From Acidimicrobiia bacterium (GTDB taxonomy: Bacteria; Actinomycetota; Acidimicrobiia; Acidimicrobiales; Bin134): a stretch of DNA of 64,000 nucleotides. Both the position numbers and the translations under genes were made by a program. Within the stretch, counting starts at the first letter, position 1, and the number at the start of each line of letters is the position of its first letter. Of the stretch, positions 29,339-37,822 are shown piece by piece. The notes below the pieces were generated by a model that was given only the letters and a program-made list of their open reading frames with translations, was not told the origin of the DNA and made no database searches. Where the stretch lies: contig VYEX01000020.1 of the NCBI GenBank assembly GCA_009842675.1, positions 25,021 through 89,020 on the forward strand, written 5' to 3'.

Positions 29339-30577
29339 ATGACATTGGCACGGCTGTTGGGTTCGGCGATTGCGCCTCCGGTGCTCAACGACGGGGAAGA
29401 GAGCGCCCTGGCGAGGCTCGACGGGGTGATTGCCGAGGTGGTGGCGCCGCTCGCCCCCGAGCATGACGATGAGGGCCGGTATCCCACCCGGGCCGTCGAG
29501 GCCCTCAAGGGCTGCGGAATTCTCGGCCTCGCCGTTCCGTCGGAATTCGGCGGCATCGGCGCCTCGCACACCGCCAGCTTGCACGCCCAGGTGCGGCTGG
29601 CCGTTGCCGACTCATCGGTAGCTCAGGTCTACAAAGTGCACGACGAACTGGTGCGGGAGATATTCAGCTACTGCTCTGATGACTTGAAGCCCCGGTTGGC
29701 CTCGCTGGTTCTGGAGGGGAACGCCATGTTGGGCCTGGCGGTGGCCGAGGCGGGTCGGACGGTGGCCGATCCGTTCACCACGGTGGCCTTGGAGCAAGAA
29801 GACGGCAGCCATGTGATCAACGGCCAGAAGATCTACACCACTGGCTCGGCAGAGGCCGATTACGTGGCGGTATGGGGCGTCAACCCCGAGCGGTTCACCC
29901 CGGAGAATCCGTTCTTCGCGCTCCAATTGAACCTGGTGGCCAAGGACACACCGGGGATGACAGTCCATCGTGACTGGGACACCCTGGGCCAGCGGGCCAC
30001 TGACTCAGGATCCATCAGCTTTGAGAACGTCCATGTGGGCCCGGAGTGGAATGCCAGCATTCCCGGTCGGGCGCCCTTGCCTCATTCGGGTGTCCGGTTC
30101 GAGGCCGGTTTCGCGGCGGTGAACGTGGGCATCGGCATTGGTGCGCTTCAGGCCGCGGTGCCGTTCATCAACGAGCACAGCCGTCCATGGCCCTCCGCCG
30201 AAGTGGACAATGCGGCCGACGATCCCATGGTGCAGCGGACGACAGGAGAGCTGGTCGCCGACCTCGCTGCCGCCCACGAGCTGACTATGCGCTGCGGAGA
30301 CCTCATCGATGCCTTCGAGCGGGGCGAAATAAGCCGCACCGATCTGGCCATTCCCATCTATGCCGCCCGCTCAGCGGCCGACCGGGCCGGGCTGGCCGCT
30401 GCGCAGGGCATCTACGGGCTTATGGGCACACGGTCGGTGCGGCGACCACTGGGATTTGACCAGTGGTGGCGCAACGTCCGCACGCTGTCTCTGCACGATC
30501 CGGTGGAGTGGAAGCACGCTGAGATTGGCAAGCACGTCCTCACCGGTTGGGATCCGCCCCCTGGCATCTACACATGA
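29339..30577 (+). CDS. Acyl-CoA dehydrogenase-like flavin monooxygenase (DszC/SfnB type)
   Basis: A 412-residue protein with the acyl-CoA dehydrogenase fold. GLAVAEAGRTVADPFTT and VINGQKIYTTGSAEADYVAVWG resemble the SfnB/DszC group, whose members use reduced flavin and O2 to oxidise sulfur or nitrogen heteroatoms rather than dehydrogenating acyl-CoAs. The ATG at 29339 has an AGGAGGAAA ribosome-binding site. Its TGA overlaps the adenosine deaminase ATG by four bases, so the two are made together; a role on a modified purine or nucleoside is an inference from that. No flavin reductase gene is adjacent. Confidence 0.72.
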   Translation: MTLARLLGSAIAPPVLNDGEESALARLDGVIAEVVAPLAPEHDDEGRYPTRAVEALKGCGILGLAVPSEFGGIGASHTASLHAQVRLAVADSSVAQVYKVHDELVREIFSYCSDDLKPRLASLVLEGNAMLGLAVAEAGRTVADPFTTVALEQEDGSHVINGQKIYTTGSAEADYVAVWGVNPERFTPENPFFALQLNLVAKDTPGMTVHRDWDTLGQRATDSGSISFENVHVGPEWNASIPGRAPLPHSGVRFEAGFAAVNVGIGIGALQAAVPFINEHSRPWPSAEVDNAADDPMVQRTTGELVADLAAAHELTMRCGDLIDAFERGEISRTDLAIPIYAARSAADRAGLAAAQGIYGLMGTRSVRRPLGFDQWWRNVRTLSLHDPVEWKHAEIGKHVLTGWDPPPGIYT

Positions 30578-31575
30578 CCGCGCTCAGCAAAGAACAGGTC
30601 CTCGCCGTCCCCAAAATCGAGCTCCACATCCACCTTGAGGGCACATTCCGCCCGGACCGAGTGGTCGAGCTAGCCGCCATGGCTGGTGAAGATCCTCCCC
30701 GGCCGGTGGACCGGCTTTTTGAGGTGGACAATCTGGCCGATTTTCTGGAAACCCTCGACTGGGTTTGCGGCCTGGTCCGCGACCAGCCCACCGCCGAACA
30801 GGTGGCCTACGACTTTGCGACCTATGCCCACGACCAGGGCATTGTCTACGCCGAGGTCATCGTGAATCCCACGCATTGGTCAGGACTGACCACCGCAGAT
30901 CTCTTCGCCGCGTGTGCTCGCGGGTTCGATCGGGCCCAGGCCGACGGGTTGGGAGACTTCCGCCTGCTCCCGTCGATTCTTCGCCAGCAGTCCGAGCAGG
31001 AAGCCCGACAATTGGTGGGGTGGATCGAAGGCGCCGGGCTGGATCGGATCGTCGGGTTGTCGATCGACGGCAACGAAGAGGCCGCCGGTCGCACTGGTCC
31101 CCGCTTCGCCCCCGCCTATGACGATGCGGCCCGATTCGGTCTGGGACGCACCGCCCACGCGGGGGAGTCGTCAGGAGCCGAAGGAGTCCGCGACGCCATC
31201 GAGCTGTTGGGGGTGAGCCGGATCGATCACGGGGTTCGCTGCATCGAGGATCCTGAGGTGTTGGGCATGGTTTTGGAGCGGGGGATCACGCTGAACGTCT
31301 GCCTGACGTCCAACTGCACCCTGTTGTACTCGAGCCTGGACGACCACCCGATTCGGGAGCTAGCCGCGGCGGGCGTGGGCTTCACCATCAACACCGATGA
31401 TCCCGAGACGCTGGGAATCTCGCTGTGCAGCGAGCTCACGCTGGCCGCCGAGCACCTCGGCTGGAAATTGAGTGATCTCGTTGCTGCCCAACACCGGGCC
31501 CTCGACGCCACATTCTGCTCGGAGGCCGACAAGCAGGCGCTCAGAGCTTTGATTGATCAGACCGTGGGGACGTAG
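30574..31575 (+). CDS. add: Adenosine deaminase
   Basis: A 333-residue metallo-enzyme deaminating adenosine (or a close analogue) to inosine. Zinc ligands His18/His20 are in LHIHLEG, the catalytic HAGE is followed by IDHG, and the Asp pair is in NTDDP, all intact. The ATG at 30574 overlaps the preceding stop (ATGA), indicating translational coupling to the flavin monooxygenase. The 3' end overlaps the convergent ABC permease gene by 19 bp. The neighbouring nucleoside importer supports a salvage or catabolic role. An adenine-specific member of this family cannot be excluded. Confidence 0.88.
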   Translation: MTALSKEQVLAVPKIELHIHLEGTFRPDRVVELAAMAGEDPPRPVDRLFEVDNLADFLETLDWVCGLVRDQPTAEQVAYDFATYAHDQGIVYAEVIVNPTHWSGLTTADLFAACARGFDRAQADGLGDFRLLPSILRQQSEQEARQLVGWIEGAGLDRIVGLSIDGNEEAAGRTGPRFAPAYDDAARFGLGRTAHAGESSGAEGVRDAIELLGVSRIDHGVRCIEDPEVLGMVLERGITLNVCLTSNCTLLYSSLDDHPIRELAAAGVGFTINTDDPETLGISLCSELTLAAEHLGWKLSDLVAAQHRALDATFCSEADKQALRALIDQTVGT

Positions 31576-32492
31576 TTCTGACCCAAACCTCGTGGCATGC
31601 GGGCCCACCGGGCGCTGACGGTGAGGATCACCAGCGCCACGAAGAACGGTATGGCGTTGAGGCCTTCAATGGGTACGTCCACGAACACGTTGTTGAGGTT
31701 GAATCCCAAGGCCTCGAAGAAGCCGAAGACAAACGCGCCCACCGCGGCCCCCCAGATACTCCAACTGGCCATGATGATCACGATCAGGGCGATGAACCCC
31801 CGGTTCGCAGTGAGGTACGGCTGGAATCGGCCCACGCTGCCCAGCATCAGCGCCGCGCCCCCCAGACCGCCGAGGAATCCCGAAATCAAAGTGGCCTGGG
31901 TGCGTATGCGCAAAACGTCGACGCCCTTTGCCGCGGCGGCGTCGGGGTCCTCTCCAACCGCCTTTGCTTGGAGTCCGAAGATCGTCCGGGAAGCGACAAA
32001 TCCGGCGACGATCACGAGGCCCAGCGACAGCCACGTGTACCAGCTGTGGCCGAATACGGCATCGCCGAGCCACGGGATGTCTGACAGGAGCGGGATGTCG
32101 ATCTCCGATGGCAGGGAGACCTGACGGTCTCTTCCCCCGACATCGGTGGTCTCGTGGAAGATGTATCCCGTGGTGCCTATGCCGAGGATGGTCAGCCCGA
32201 AGCCGACCACAACCTGGTTGGCAAAGAGGCGAATGGAAAGCAAGACCATGAGGCTGGCCAACGCCATCCCGGCCAGCCCGCCCACCAGGAAACCAAGCGG
32301 GGCCGAGGTCGGATCGGCAACATAAAGGGAGCTCAGGGCGCCGATGATCATGTACCCCTCAAGCCCGAGGTTCAAAACGCCGGCCCGCTGGGCGAACGTC
32401 TCGCCGATGGATGCGTAGATCAACGGAGTGGCCAAGCGCATTCCGCCGGCCACGGTGGCGCTCCAGAACGTGGCTTCCAGCAGTTGGCTCAT
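31557..32492 (-). CDS. Nucleoside-type ABC transporter permease 2
   Basis: A 311-residue inner-membrane permease of the BPD_transp_2 class. The family signature AQRAGVLNLGLEGYMIIGA is near residues 34-52, with about eight to ten hydrophobic helices. It pairs with the next gene as the heterodimeric channel of a BMP-dependent importer, like those for guanosine and other nucleosides in Bacillus and Streptococcus. It is last in a four-gene minus-strand operon, overlapping the upstream permease by 4 bp. Confidence 0.87.
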   Translation of the reverse strand: MSQLLEATFWSATVAGGMRLATPLIYASIGETFAQRAGVLNLGLEGYMIIGALSSLYVADPTSAPLGFLVGGLAGMALASLMVLLSIRLFANQVVVGFGLTILGIGTTGYIFHETTDVGGRDRQVSLPSEIDIPLLSDIPWLGDAVFGHSWYTWLSLGLVIVAGFVASRTIFGLQAKAVGEDPDAAAAKGVDVLRIRTQATLISGFLGGLGGAALMLGSVGRFQPYLTANRGFIALIVIIMASWSIWGAAVGAFVFGFFEALGFNLNNVFVDVPIEGLNAIPFFVALVILTVSARWARMPRGLGQNYVPTV

Positions 32493-33613
32493 GCCCGTCT
32501 CTTCCCGATGAGCGTGAAATTGGCCATGACCCCGCGGGTGAGGCGAATGATTTGGGGGGCATAGCGGATGGAGAATCCGAGCAGGAGGAGCGCTTGGATG
32601 ATGTCGGAAAGCGAAGCCGGGATGCCCTCCGATGACTGCATGGCCAAACCTCCAGATTGGAGGGCTCCAAACAACAGCGCGGCCACCAGCACGCCGCCCG
32701 CGGTGGCACCGCCGAGGAAGGCGACGACAAGGCCGAAGAAACCGATATCAGAGGCAATCTGCACGTAGACCCGCTGGAGCAGCCCCGCGGCCTGCATCCA
32801 ACCCACGAGGCCGGCAGTAGCCCCGGAGATGAGAAGCGAATTGATAATGACGCGATTGCTGGAGATGCCCAGGCTCTGGGCCAGGCTGGGGTTCTCGCCG
32901 TACAGGTCGTAGCTGAACCCCCGGTCTGAGCGAATCCACCAGACAAAGGCGATTCCAATTGCGAAGGCAGCGAAGACCCCGAAATGGAATCGGGTGCCGT
33001 CGACCACCAGCCCGAGGATGCCGTTCTTCGGATAGGGCTCCGACTGCGGGGTGATGGCAGTGGGGGGTTTGAGGGGGTTGTTCAGGAGGTATTCGATGAG
33101 CAGGGCGGCGAATTCGGTGAACAGCAGGGTGGAGAGGATCTCGTTCACGTTGAAGCGGGCGCGCAGCAGCGCGGGAATCAACACCCAGGCCATGCCGAAC
33201 AGAGCGCCTCCAAGGGCGGCCGCGGGAATGGCGACGGCCGAAGGTGCGTTCTCGAAGAACTGGGCGGTCAAAAGCGCCCCAATAGCACCAGCCACAACCT
33301 GGCCCTGGGCGCCGATGGTGATCAAGCCGGCACGAAGGGCAACCGCGGTTCCGTAGCCGACAATGGCCAGGGGAGCGGCCCGAGACAGTGTCTCACCAAG
33401 GGCAAAACTCGAGCCGAACGCACCGTCGACCATGGCGGAGTAGGCGGTCAGCGGGTTCTCCCCAGACATGAGCAAGATCAGTCCGCCGATGACCAGGGCG
33501 ATCAGAACGGCGAGGACACTGGTGGACAACGACGTGGTGAGCCTGCGCTCCTCGTCGGCGGGAGTGGTGGGCCTTACGTCGTCCAAATCGCCGTCGGCGA
33601 CAACGTCAGCCAC
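32489..33613 (-). CDS. Nucleoside-type ABC transporter permease 1
   Basis: A 374-residue permease with a cytoplasmic N-terminal tail of about 25 residues, then multiple membrane helices. LRAGLITIGAQGQVVAGAIGA is the characteristic loop and DLYGENPSLAQSLGIS lies in a later cytoplasmic segment. It partners permease 2. The start is GTG at 33613, overlapping the ATPase gene by 8 bp, so these genes are translated as a coupled set. Confidence 0.87.
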   Translation of the reverse strand: MADVVADGDLDDVRPTTPADEERRLTTSLSTSVLAVLIALVIGGLILLMSGENPLTAYSAMVDGAFGSSFALGETLSRAAPLAIVGYGTAVALRAGLITIGAQGQVVAGAIGALLTAQFFENAPSAVAIPAAALGGALFGMAWVLIPALLRARFNVNEILSTLLFTEFAALLIEYLLNNPLKPPTAITPQSEPYPKNGILGLVVDGTRFHFGVFAAFAIGIAFVWWIRSDRGFSYDLYGENPSLAQSLGISSNRVIINSLLISGATAGLVGWMQAAGLLQRVYVQIASDIGFFGLVVAFLGGATAGGVLVAALLFGALQSGGLAMQSSEGIPASLSDIIQALLLLGFSIRYAPQIIRLTRGVMANFTLIGKRRA

Positions 33614-35156
33614 TGGTCGCTCCCGCGGATTCGGTCAAGCCCGCCATGGCTGCACCCACACGTTCGGAGGTCATGTCCTCGATGGGGAACGCATCGGTCA
33701 CCGCTCCCCGGTACAGCACGATGACTCGGTGAGCCAGGTCGGCCACCTCGTCGAGGTCGGCGGAGATTACAACCACAGCACCGCCGGCCTGGGCGGCAGC
33801 GAAACAGCGATCGCGCATGGCTTTGGCCGCCTCAGGGTCGAGTCCCTTTGTCGGCCCATGGGCCACAAGGACCGTTGGGTTCTTCTCGAGCTCGCGAGCG
33901 GCCATCAACTTCTGCTGGTTCCCGCCCGATAGCGAGCTGGCCTTGGCTGTTGGTTCTGGAGGACGGACCTGGAACCGTTCGGCCAGTTCCCGGGCGTGGC
34001 GGGCGATCTTGTCCGGCAATCTGACGCCGAACCGGGTGAACTTCCGGCTACCCGCGTAACGGGCAGTGGCGTTGTCGGCCACTGAGAATGCTGCGGCTAG
34101 TCCGGTAGAGCGGTCCTCATGCAGGTGGGCGACCCCAGCGGCAATGGCCTCGCGGGCCGATCCAGAGATGTCCACCTCATCCACCAGGACATGGCCGCTC
34201 GACAGTTTCACCTGGCCGGTAAGGGCCTTGGCCAGCGACTCTTGGCCGTTGCCGGCGATGCCGACCACTCCGAGAATCTCCCCACCGGCCACCTCGAAAT
34301 CGAGACCGTAGCAACCGACCTCTTGTGTTGATGAGATCGAGAGATCGCTCACCCTCAAGCGAGTCGATCCCCGCTCGATCTCCGGCCGGTTGACCTCCAA
34401 GAGAGTGACATCGCCGATCATCAGGGTGGCGACCTCGCGGAGGTCGGCGGCCCGCACATCGGCCCCTTCGACCACCACCCTCCCGGCCCGGAGAACGGTC
34501 AGGCGGTCGGCTAGCTCAGCTAGCTCGGGCAATCGGTGGGAGATATAGAGGATCGGGGTGCCCTCGGCCCGGAGTCGGTGGCACAGCGCGATCAGGGCCC
34601 TGGTCTCCAGTGGCCCCAGCGCCGAGCTGGGCTCGTCGAGGATCAACAGCCGCGCTCCCCAGGCCACGGCGATGAGGATCTCGGCCTGCTGTCGCACCGC
34701 CAGAGGCATGTCGTCCACCAGCGTTTCCGCCGGGACACTGAGGGCGAACTCATCGGACCACCGCTCCACCTCGGCCCGGGCTGCGGCGGCGTTGAAGACC
34801 GCAGGCGCACCTGGTCTTCCCAGTTGCAGGTTCTGTGCGACCGTTAGTCCTCGGACCAGCGAAAGCTGTTGCCGGACGTGGGCGACGCCGGCCGCGGCTC
34901 CCTCTCGGCGGGACAACGGTTCATACGGCTGGCCGAACAGGCTCATCGATCCGGCGTCAGATCGGATCGATCCGGCGACGATCTTGGCCAGTGTGGATTT
35001 GCCCGCTCCGTTCTCGCCGACGAGCGCGTGGATCTCACCTGATTCCAGCGTGAAATCAACGTTGGCCAGCGCCTGGACGGACCCGAACCGCCGAGAGATG
35101 CCCCTTACCGAGAGGGGCGTACCGGTGGCCGGGCCCGCGCCTGGTTCTGAGTTCAA
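33606..35156 (-). CDS. Nucleoside-type ABC transporter, double ATPase
   Basis: A 516-residue protein with two ABC cassettes in tandem, as in sugar and nucleoside importers. The first has Walker A GENGAGKST and Walker B LLILDEPSSALGP. The second has GIAGNGQESL in place of a canonical Walker A, signature LSGGNQQKLMAARELE, and VLVAHGPTKGLDPEA in place of a normal Walker B. A degenerate second site is common in this family. The start is probably TTG at 35156, 7 nt after the binding-protein stop. Confidence 0.9.
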   Translation of the reverse strand: MNSEPGAGPATGTPLSVRGISRRFGSVQALANVDFTLESGEIHALVGENGAGKSTLAKIVAGSIRSDAGSMSLFGQPYEPLSRREGAAAGVAHVRQQLSLVRGLTVAQNLQLGRPGAPAVFNAAAARAEVERWSDEFALSVPAETLVDDMPLAVRQQAEILIAVAWGARLLILDEPSSALGPLETRALIALCHRLRAEGTPILYISHRLPELAELADRLTVLRAGRVVVEGADVRAADLREVATLMIGDVTLLEVNRPEIERGSTRLRVSDLSISSTQEVGCYGLDFEVAGGEILGVVGIAGNGQESLAKALTGQVKLSSGHVLVDEVDISGSAREAIAAGVAHLHEDRSTGLAAAFSVADNATARYAGSRKFTRFGVRLPDKIARHARELAERFQVRPPEPTAKASSLSGGNQQKLMAARELEKNPTVLVAHGPTKGLDPEAAKAMRDRCFAAAQAGGAVVVISADLDEVADLAHRVIVLYRGAVTDAFPIEDMTSERVGAAMAGLTESAGATSG

Positions 35157-35163
35157 CGAGGGT

Positions 35164-36234
35164 CTAGCCGGGGAACGGGATCGCGAATTCGCCAGCTTCG
35201 ATAGAGGCGACCAACTCGTCGAGCGCGGCTTGCAGCTCGTCGAGTCCTACCGCGGTGTCGACCGTCGCCGCCATGTTGACCGGCAACACCTCTACTTGGG
35301 CGTTGAAAATGCCGCCCGGATAGAAGACGTATCCCTCTTCGCCCACTGCGTGCACTTCACCATCAGCCGTGCCGAACGTACCGGTGCGGACCTGGTTGAA
35401 GAAGTCCAGGTAAAGATCCTTCATCCGGATGACGGTGGCCGCCAGATAGACATCAGGTGCGGTCTGCTCTTGGGAGCCGAACCCGACTGAGAGCGGGATC
35501 CCCGCGGCTGATGCGGTCTGGGCCGCGCCGATGCAGATTCCATCTCCAGAGCAGTAGATGAAGTCCGCCCCTTGGTCAATGAGCTGCTGGGTTACCTCAG
35601 CGGCGGCCTGGACGTCGACGAACGAACCGGCAAATCCTTCAAGGAAGTTCAAATCGGGGTTCACCGACAGGGCCGCGTCGCGGAACGACTGGTGCATGGT
35701 CTTGACGAAGTCGAACTCAGGCCCTCCAACGATCCCGATGGTCTCGCCGATAACGGCCTTGGCGGCCAAAATGCCATTGGGATAGGCCATGTCTTGAACG
35801 TTGTATAGCCAGTCGACCACGTTGCCCGCCGTAACGGAACCGGGAACCAAGATGCCCCCGGTCATCGAGAAAGCAACATCGGGGAACTCGGCATAAAGCT
35901 GCTGGATCGGATCCACGTACTCGATGCCGTGTCCCAAAATCAGGTCGAATTCCTGGCTGGCGAAGTCGCGAAGAGCGGGTAGCGAGTCGGTCGGGTCGAT
36001 GATTTCCTCTAGGACCTCAGTCTCGACGTTGCCATCTTCGGCCACGGCGTCACGCAGGCCTTCGTAGGCCGCCTGGCTGAACGAGTTGTCATTGCGGACG
36101 CCAGGCAGGAGCAGCGCCACCTTGAGAGCGCCATCGTCTTCGGAGTCGTCGTCGTTTCCGCAAGCTGCGGCTACCAGCCCAAACACCATCAAAAGGGCTA
36201 GGAATTTGAACAGAATTGAAGAACGCCGTGCCAC
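35164..36234 (-). CDS. bmpA: BMP-family nucleoside-binding lipoprotein
   Basis: A 356-residue basic membrane protein family lipoprotein, the substrate receptor of the downstream importer. Its signal peptide ends LVAAAC with lipid Cys25, then an acidic tether. Core sequences ALLLPGVRNDNSFSQAAYEGL, LILGHGIEYVDPI and YCSGDGICIGAAQTASAAG match the family. The family binds purine nucleosides in several bacteria, and the adjacent deaminases support that here. The GTG start at 36234 has the strong site AAGGAGGGG. It is the first gene of the four-gene transporter operon. Confidence 0.88.
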   Translation of the reverse strand: MARRSSILFKFLALLMVFGLVAAACGNDDDSEDDGALKVALLLPGVRNDNSFSQAAYEGLRDAVAEDGNVETEVLEEIIDPTDSLPALRDFASQEFDLILGHGIEYVDPIQQLYAEFPDVAFSMTGGILVPGSVTAGNVVDWLYNVQDMAYPNGILAAKAVIGETIGIVGGPEFDFVKTMHQSFRDAALSVNPDLNFLEGFAGSFVDVQAAAEVTQQLIDQGADFIYCSGDGICIGAAQTASAAGIPLSVGFGSQEQTAPDVYLAATVIRMKDLYLDFFNQVRTGTFGTADGEVHAVGEEGYVFYPGGIFNAQVEVLPVNMAATVDTAVGLDELQAALDELVASIEAGEFAIPFPG

Positions 36235-36340
36235 GGAAATACCCCTCCTTCTACGGCATTGTCATGCGACAATGCGCGCACTTGACAGTATCCGACACTA
36301 GCCCTTCTCTGATCAGGTGTCGATTGAGTGTAAGGGGTGG

Positions 36341-37738
36341 TCAGTGGCGCCGCCGGTACGCCGGAGGACGCACGGGATAGGCATTCCGAGCGGCATCGGC
36401 GATAGCGGTCTCGTCCACTGTCGTGCAGTGTCCGTCTCTGACCACGATCTCACCGCCCACCATCACCAAATTGGCCCGATCCGAAAGCCCGCCGAGCACC
36501 AGACCGATGACCGCGTCGTGAACTCCGACGCGATCGACGGTGGTCATGTCCCACGCCGCGATGTCGGCCGCTTTTCCCGGCTCGATCACACCCAGTTCAT
36601 GGCGCCCGAGGCAGGCCGCTGAGCCACGAGTAGCCAGCCCCAAAAGCTCACGGGCGCTCGGCCACTTCTGAGGTGATACGTGCATGTCGCGGTGGGCCAA
36701 CGCGGCCACTCGGACGTCGCCGAGCTGGTTGCAACCGTCGTTGGAGGCAGACCCGGTGGTGCCGAATCCCACCTTGCATCCGGCATCGAGGTATTTCCGC
36801 AGCGGCGCCAGTCCCCAGCCCATACGCAGATCGGGCGCAATGAGATGCACAATGCCGACTCCGGCCTCGGCGAATTCCGGGATCTCCTCATGAGGGGGAT
36901 CAACCATGTGGGCCAGCCACACTTTGTCGTGGTTCCAGCCATTCTCCACCAGGAAATGCCATGGCGTTACGCCGTAGGTGTCGGTGCAGAATCCGGTGTC
37001 GATCACCTCATACAGATGGGTGTGCAGTCCGACCTCCGGGTGATCGGCGGCCAGCCTGGCGAACTCGCGGTACATCTCTGGTTCGTCGGTGTGCACGCCG
37101 CACGGAGCCAGATCAATCCGAATCCGGGCCAGCGGATCGGGATCGTGGTACTGGTCGATGAGTGCTTGCGAGTGGCGCAGCACCTCGTCGATCGTCTGGC
37201 AGGCGATATCGGGCACAACACCGCCGTGCCGTTTGCCCTTGGTCATCGAACCCCGCCCGGCGTGCAACCGGATGCCGGTTTCGAGGGCCCCCTCGATCAT
37301 CTCCTCGATGAAAGGCTCGGTTTTGCCGTCGACATACACGTAGTGCTGGTCGGCCACGGTAGTGACCCCGCCGAGCAACGACTCCACCATGCCGGCCCGG
37401 GCCACGGCGCCCACCGTGGCCGGTGTGTAGTGCCCCTGGCGCCAGAGATAGAGCGTCTTCACGTGGAGCGCGCTCAGCCAGGGGTGAATGGGGGCTCGCT
37501 CGAGTTCCACGAACGAGCGCAATCCCACTTGATAGAGATGCTGGTGCCCATTGATCAGTCCGGGGAGCACCAGCAGACCGCGGCCGTCGATGACCTCGGC
37601 GGAGTCGTCCACCTCCAGGCCATAACCCAGCGCGGCGATGCGTGAGCCAGACACCAGAAGGTCTGCGCCCTCTAGCTCGCGGTCTTTGGCATCGAAGGTG
37701 ACCAGGTGGCTGATGTTGCGGATCAAGGTGTCGGTCAT
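36341..37738 (-). CDS. 8-oxoguanine/guanine-deaminase-like amidohydrolase lacking the metal-site Asp
   Basis: A 465-residue subtype III amidohydrolase. GLINGHQHLYQ (His65, His67), HAGRGSMTKG, LAPCGVHT, LHTHLYE, LAHMVD and GSASNDGCNQLGDVRVAAL are strongly reminiscent of 8-oxoguanine deaminase. The Asp that normally precedes GSASNDG (VDGSASNDG) is Thr328 here (TTGSASNDG), and the HCP-SNMRL loop is replaced by HLIAPDLRM. Catalysis may therefore be changed or lost. The frame is open upstream to 37960, but homology begins at the ATG at 37738. It is divergent from the molybdenum hydroxylase gene. Confidence 0.78.
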   Translation of the reverse strand: MTDTLIRNISHLVTFDAKDRELEGADLLVSGSRIAALGYGLEVDDSAEVIDGRGLLVLPGLINGHQHLYQVGLRSFVELERAPIHPWLSALHVKTLYLWRQGHYTPATVGAVARAGMVESLLGGVTTVADQHYVYVDGKTEPFIEEMIEGALETGIRLHAGRGSMTKGKRHGGVVPDIACQTIDEVLRHSQALIDQYHDPDPLARIRIDLAPCGVHTDEPEMYREFARLAADHPEVGLHTHLYEVIDTGFCTDTYGVTPWHFLVENGWNHDKVWLAHMVDPPHEEIPEFAEAGVGIVHLIAPDLRMGWGLAPLRKYLDAGCKVGFGTTGSASNDGCNQLGDVRVAALAHRDMHVSPQKWPSARELLGLATRGSAACLGRHELGVIEPGKAADIAAWDMTTVDRVGVHDAVIGLVLGGLSDRANLVMVGGEIVVRDGHCTTVDETAIADAARNAYPVRPPAYRRRH

Positions 37739-37806
37739 CTTCTGGGAGTCTCGCCTTTGGGCTTGTGATGGCGCAATCGCCGCTGATCGACTCGACCAAC
37801 GCTGGC

Positions 37807-37812
37807 TAGTGT
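37807..37812 (+). promoter_or_regulatory. Candidate -10 box for the molybdenum hydroxylase gene
   Basis: TAGTGT, 10 nt before the ATG at 37823, with no ribosome-binding site between. This fits the leaderless pattern of the window. Confidence 0.4.
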
Positions 37813-37822
37813 CGCGACACCT

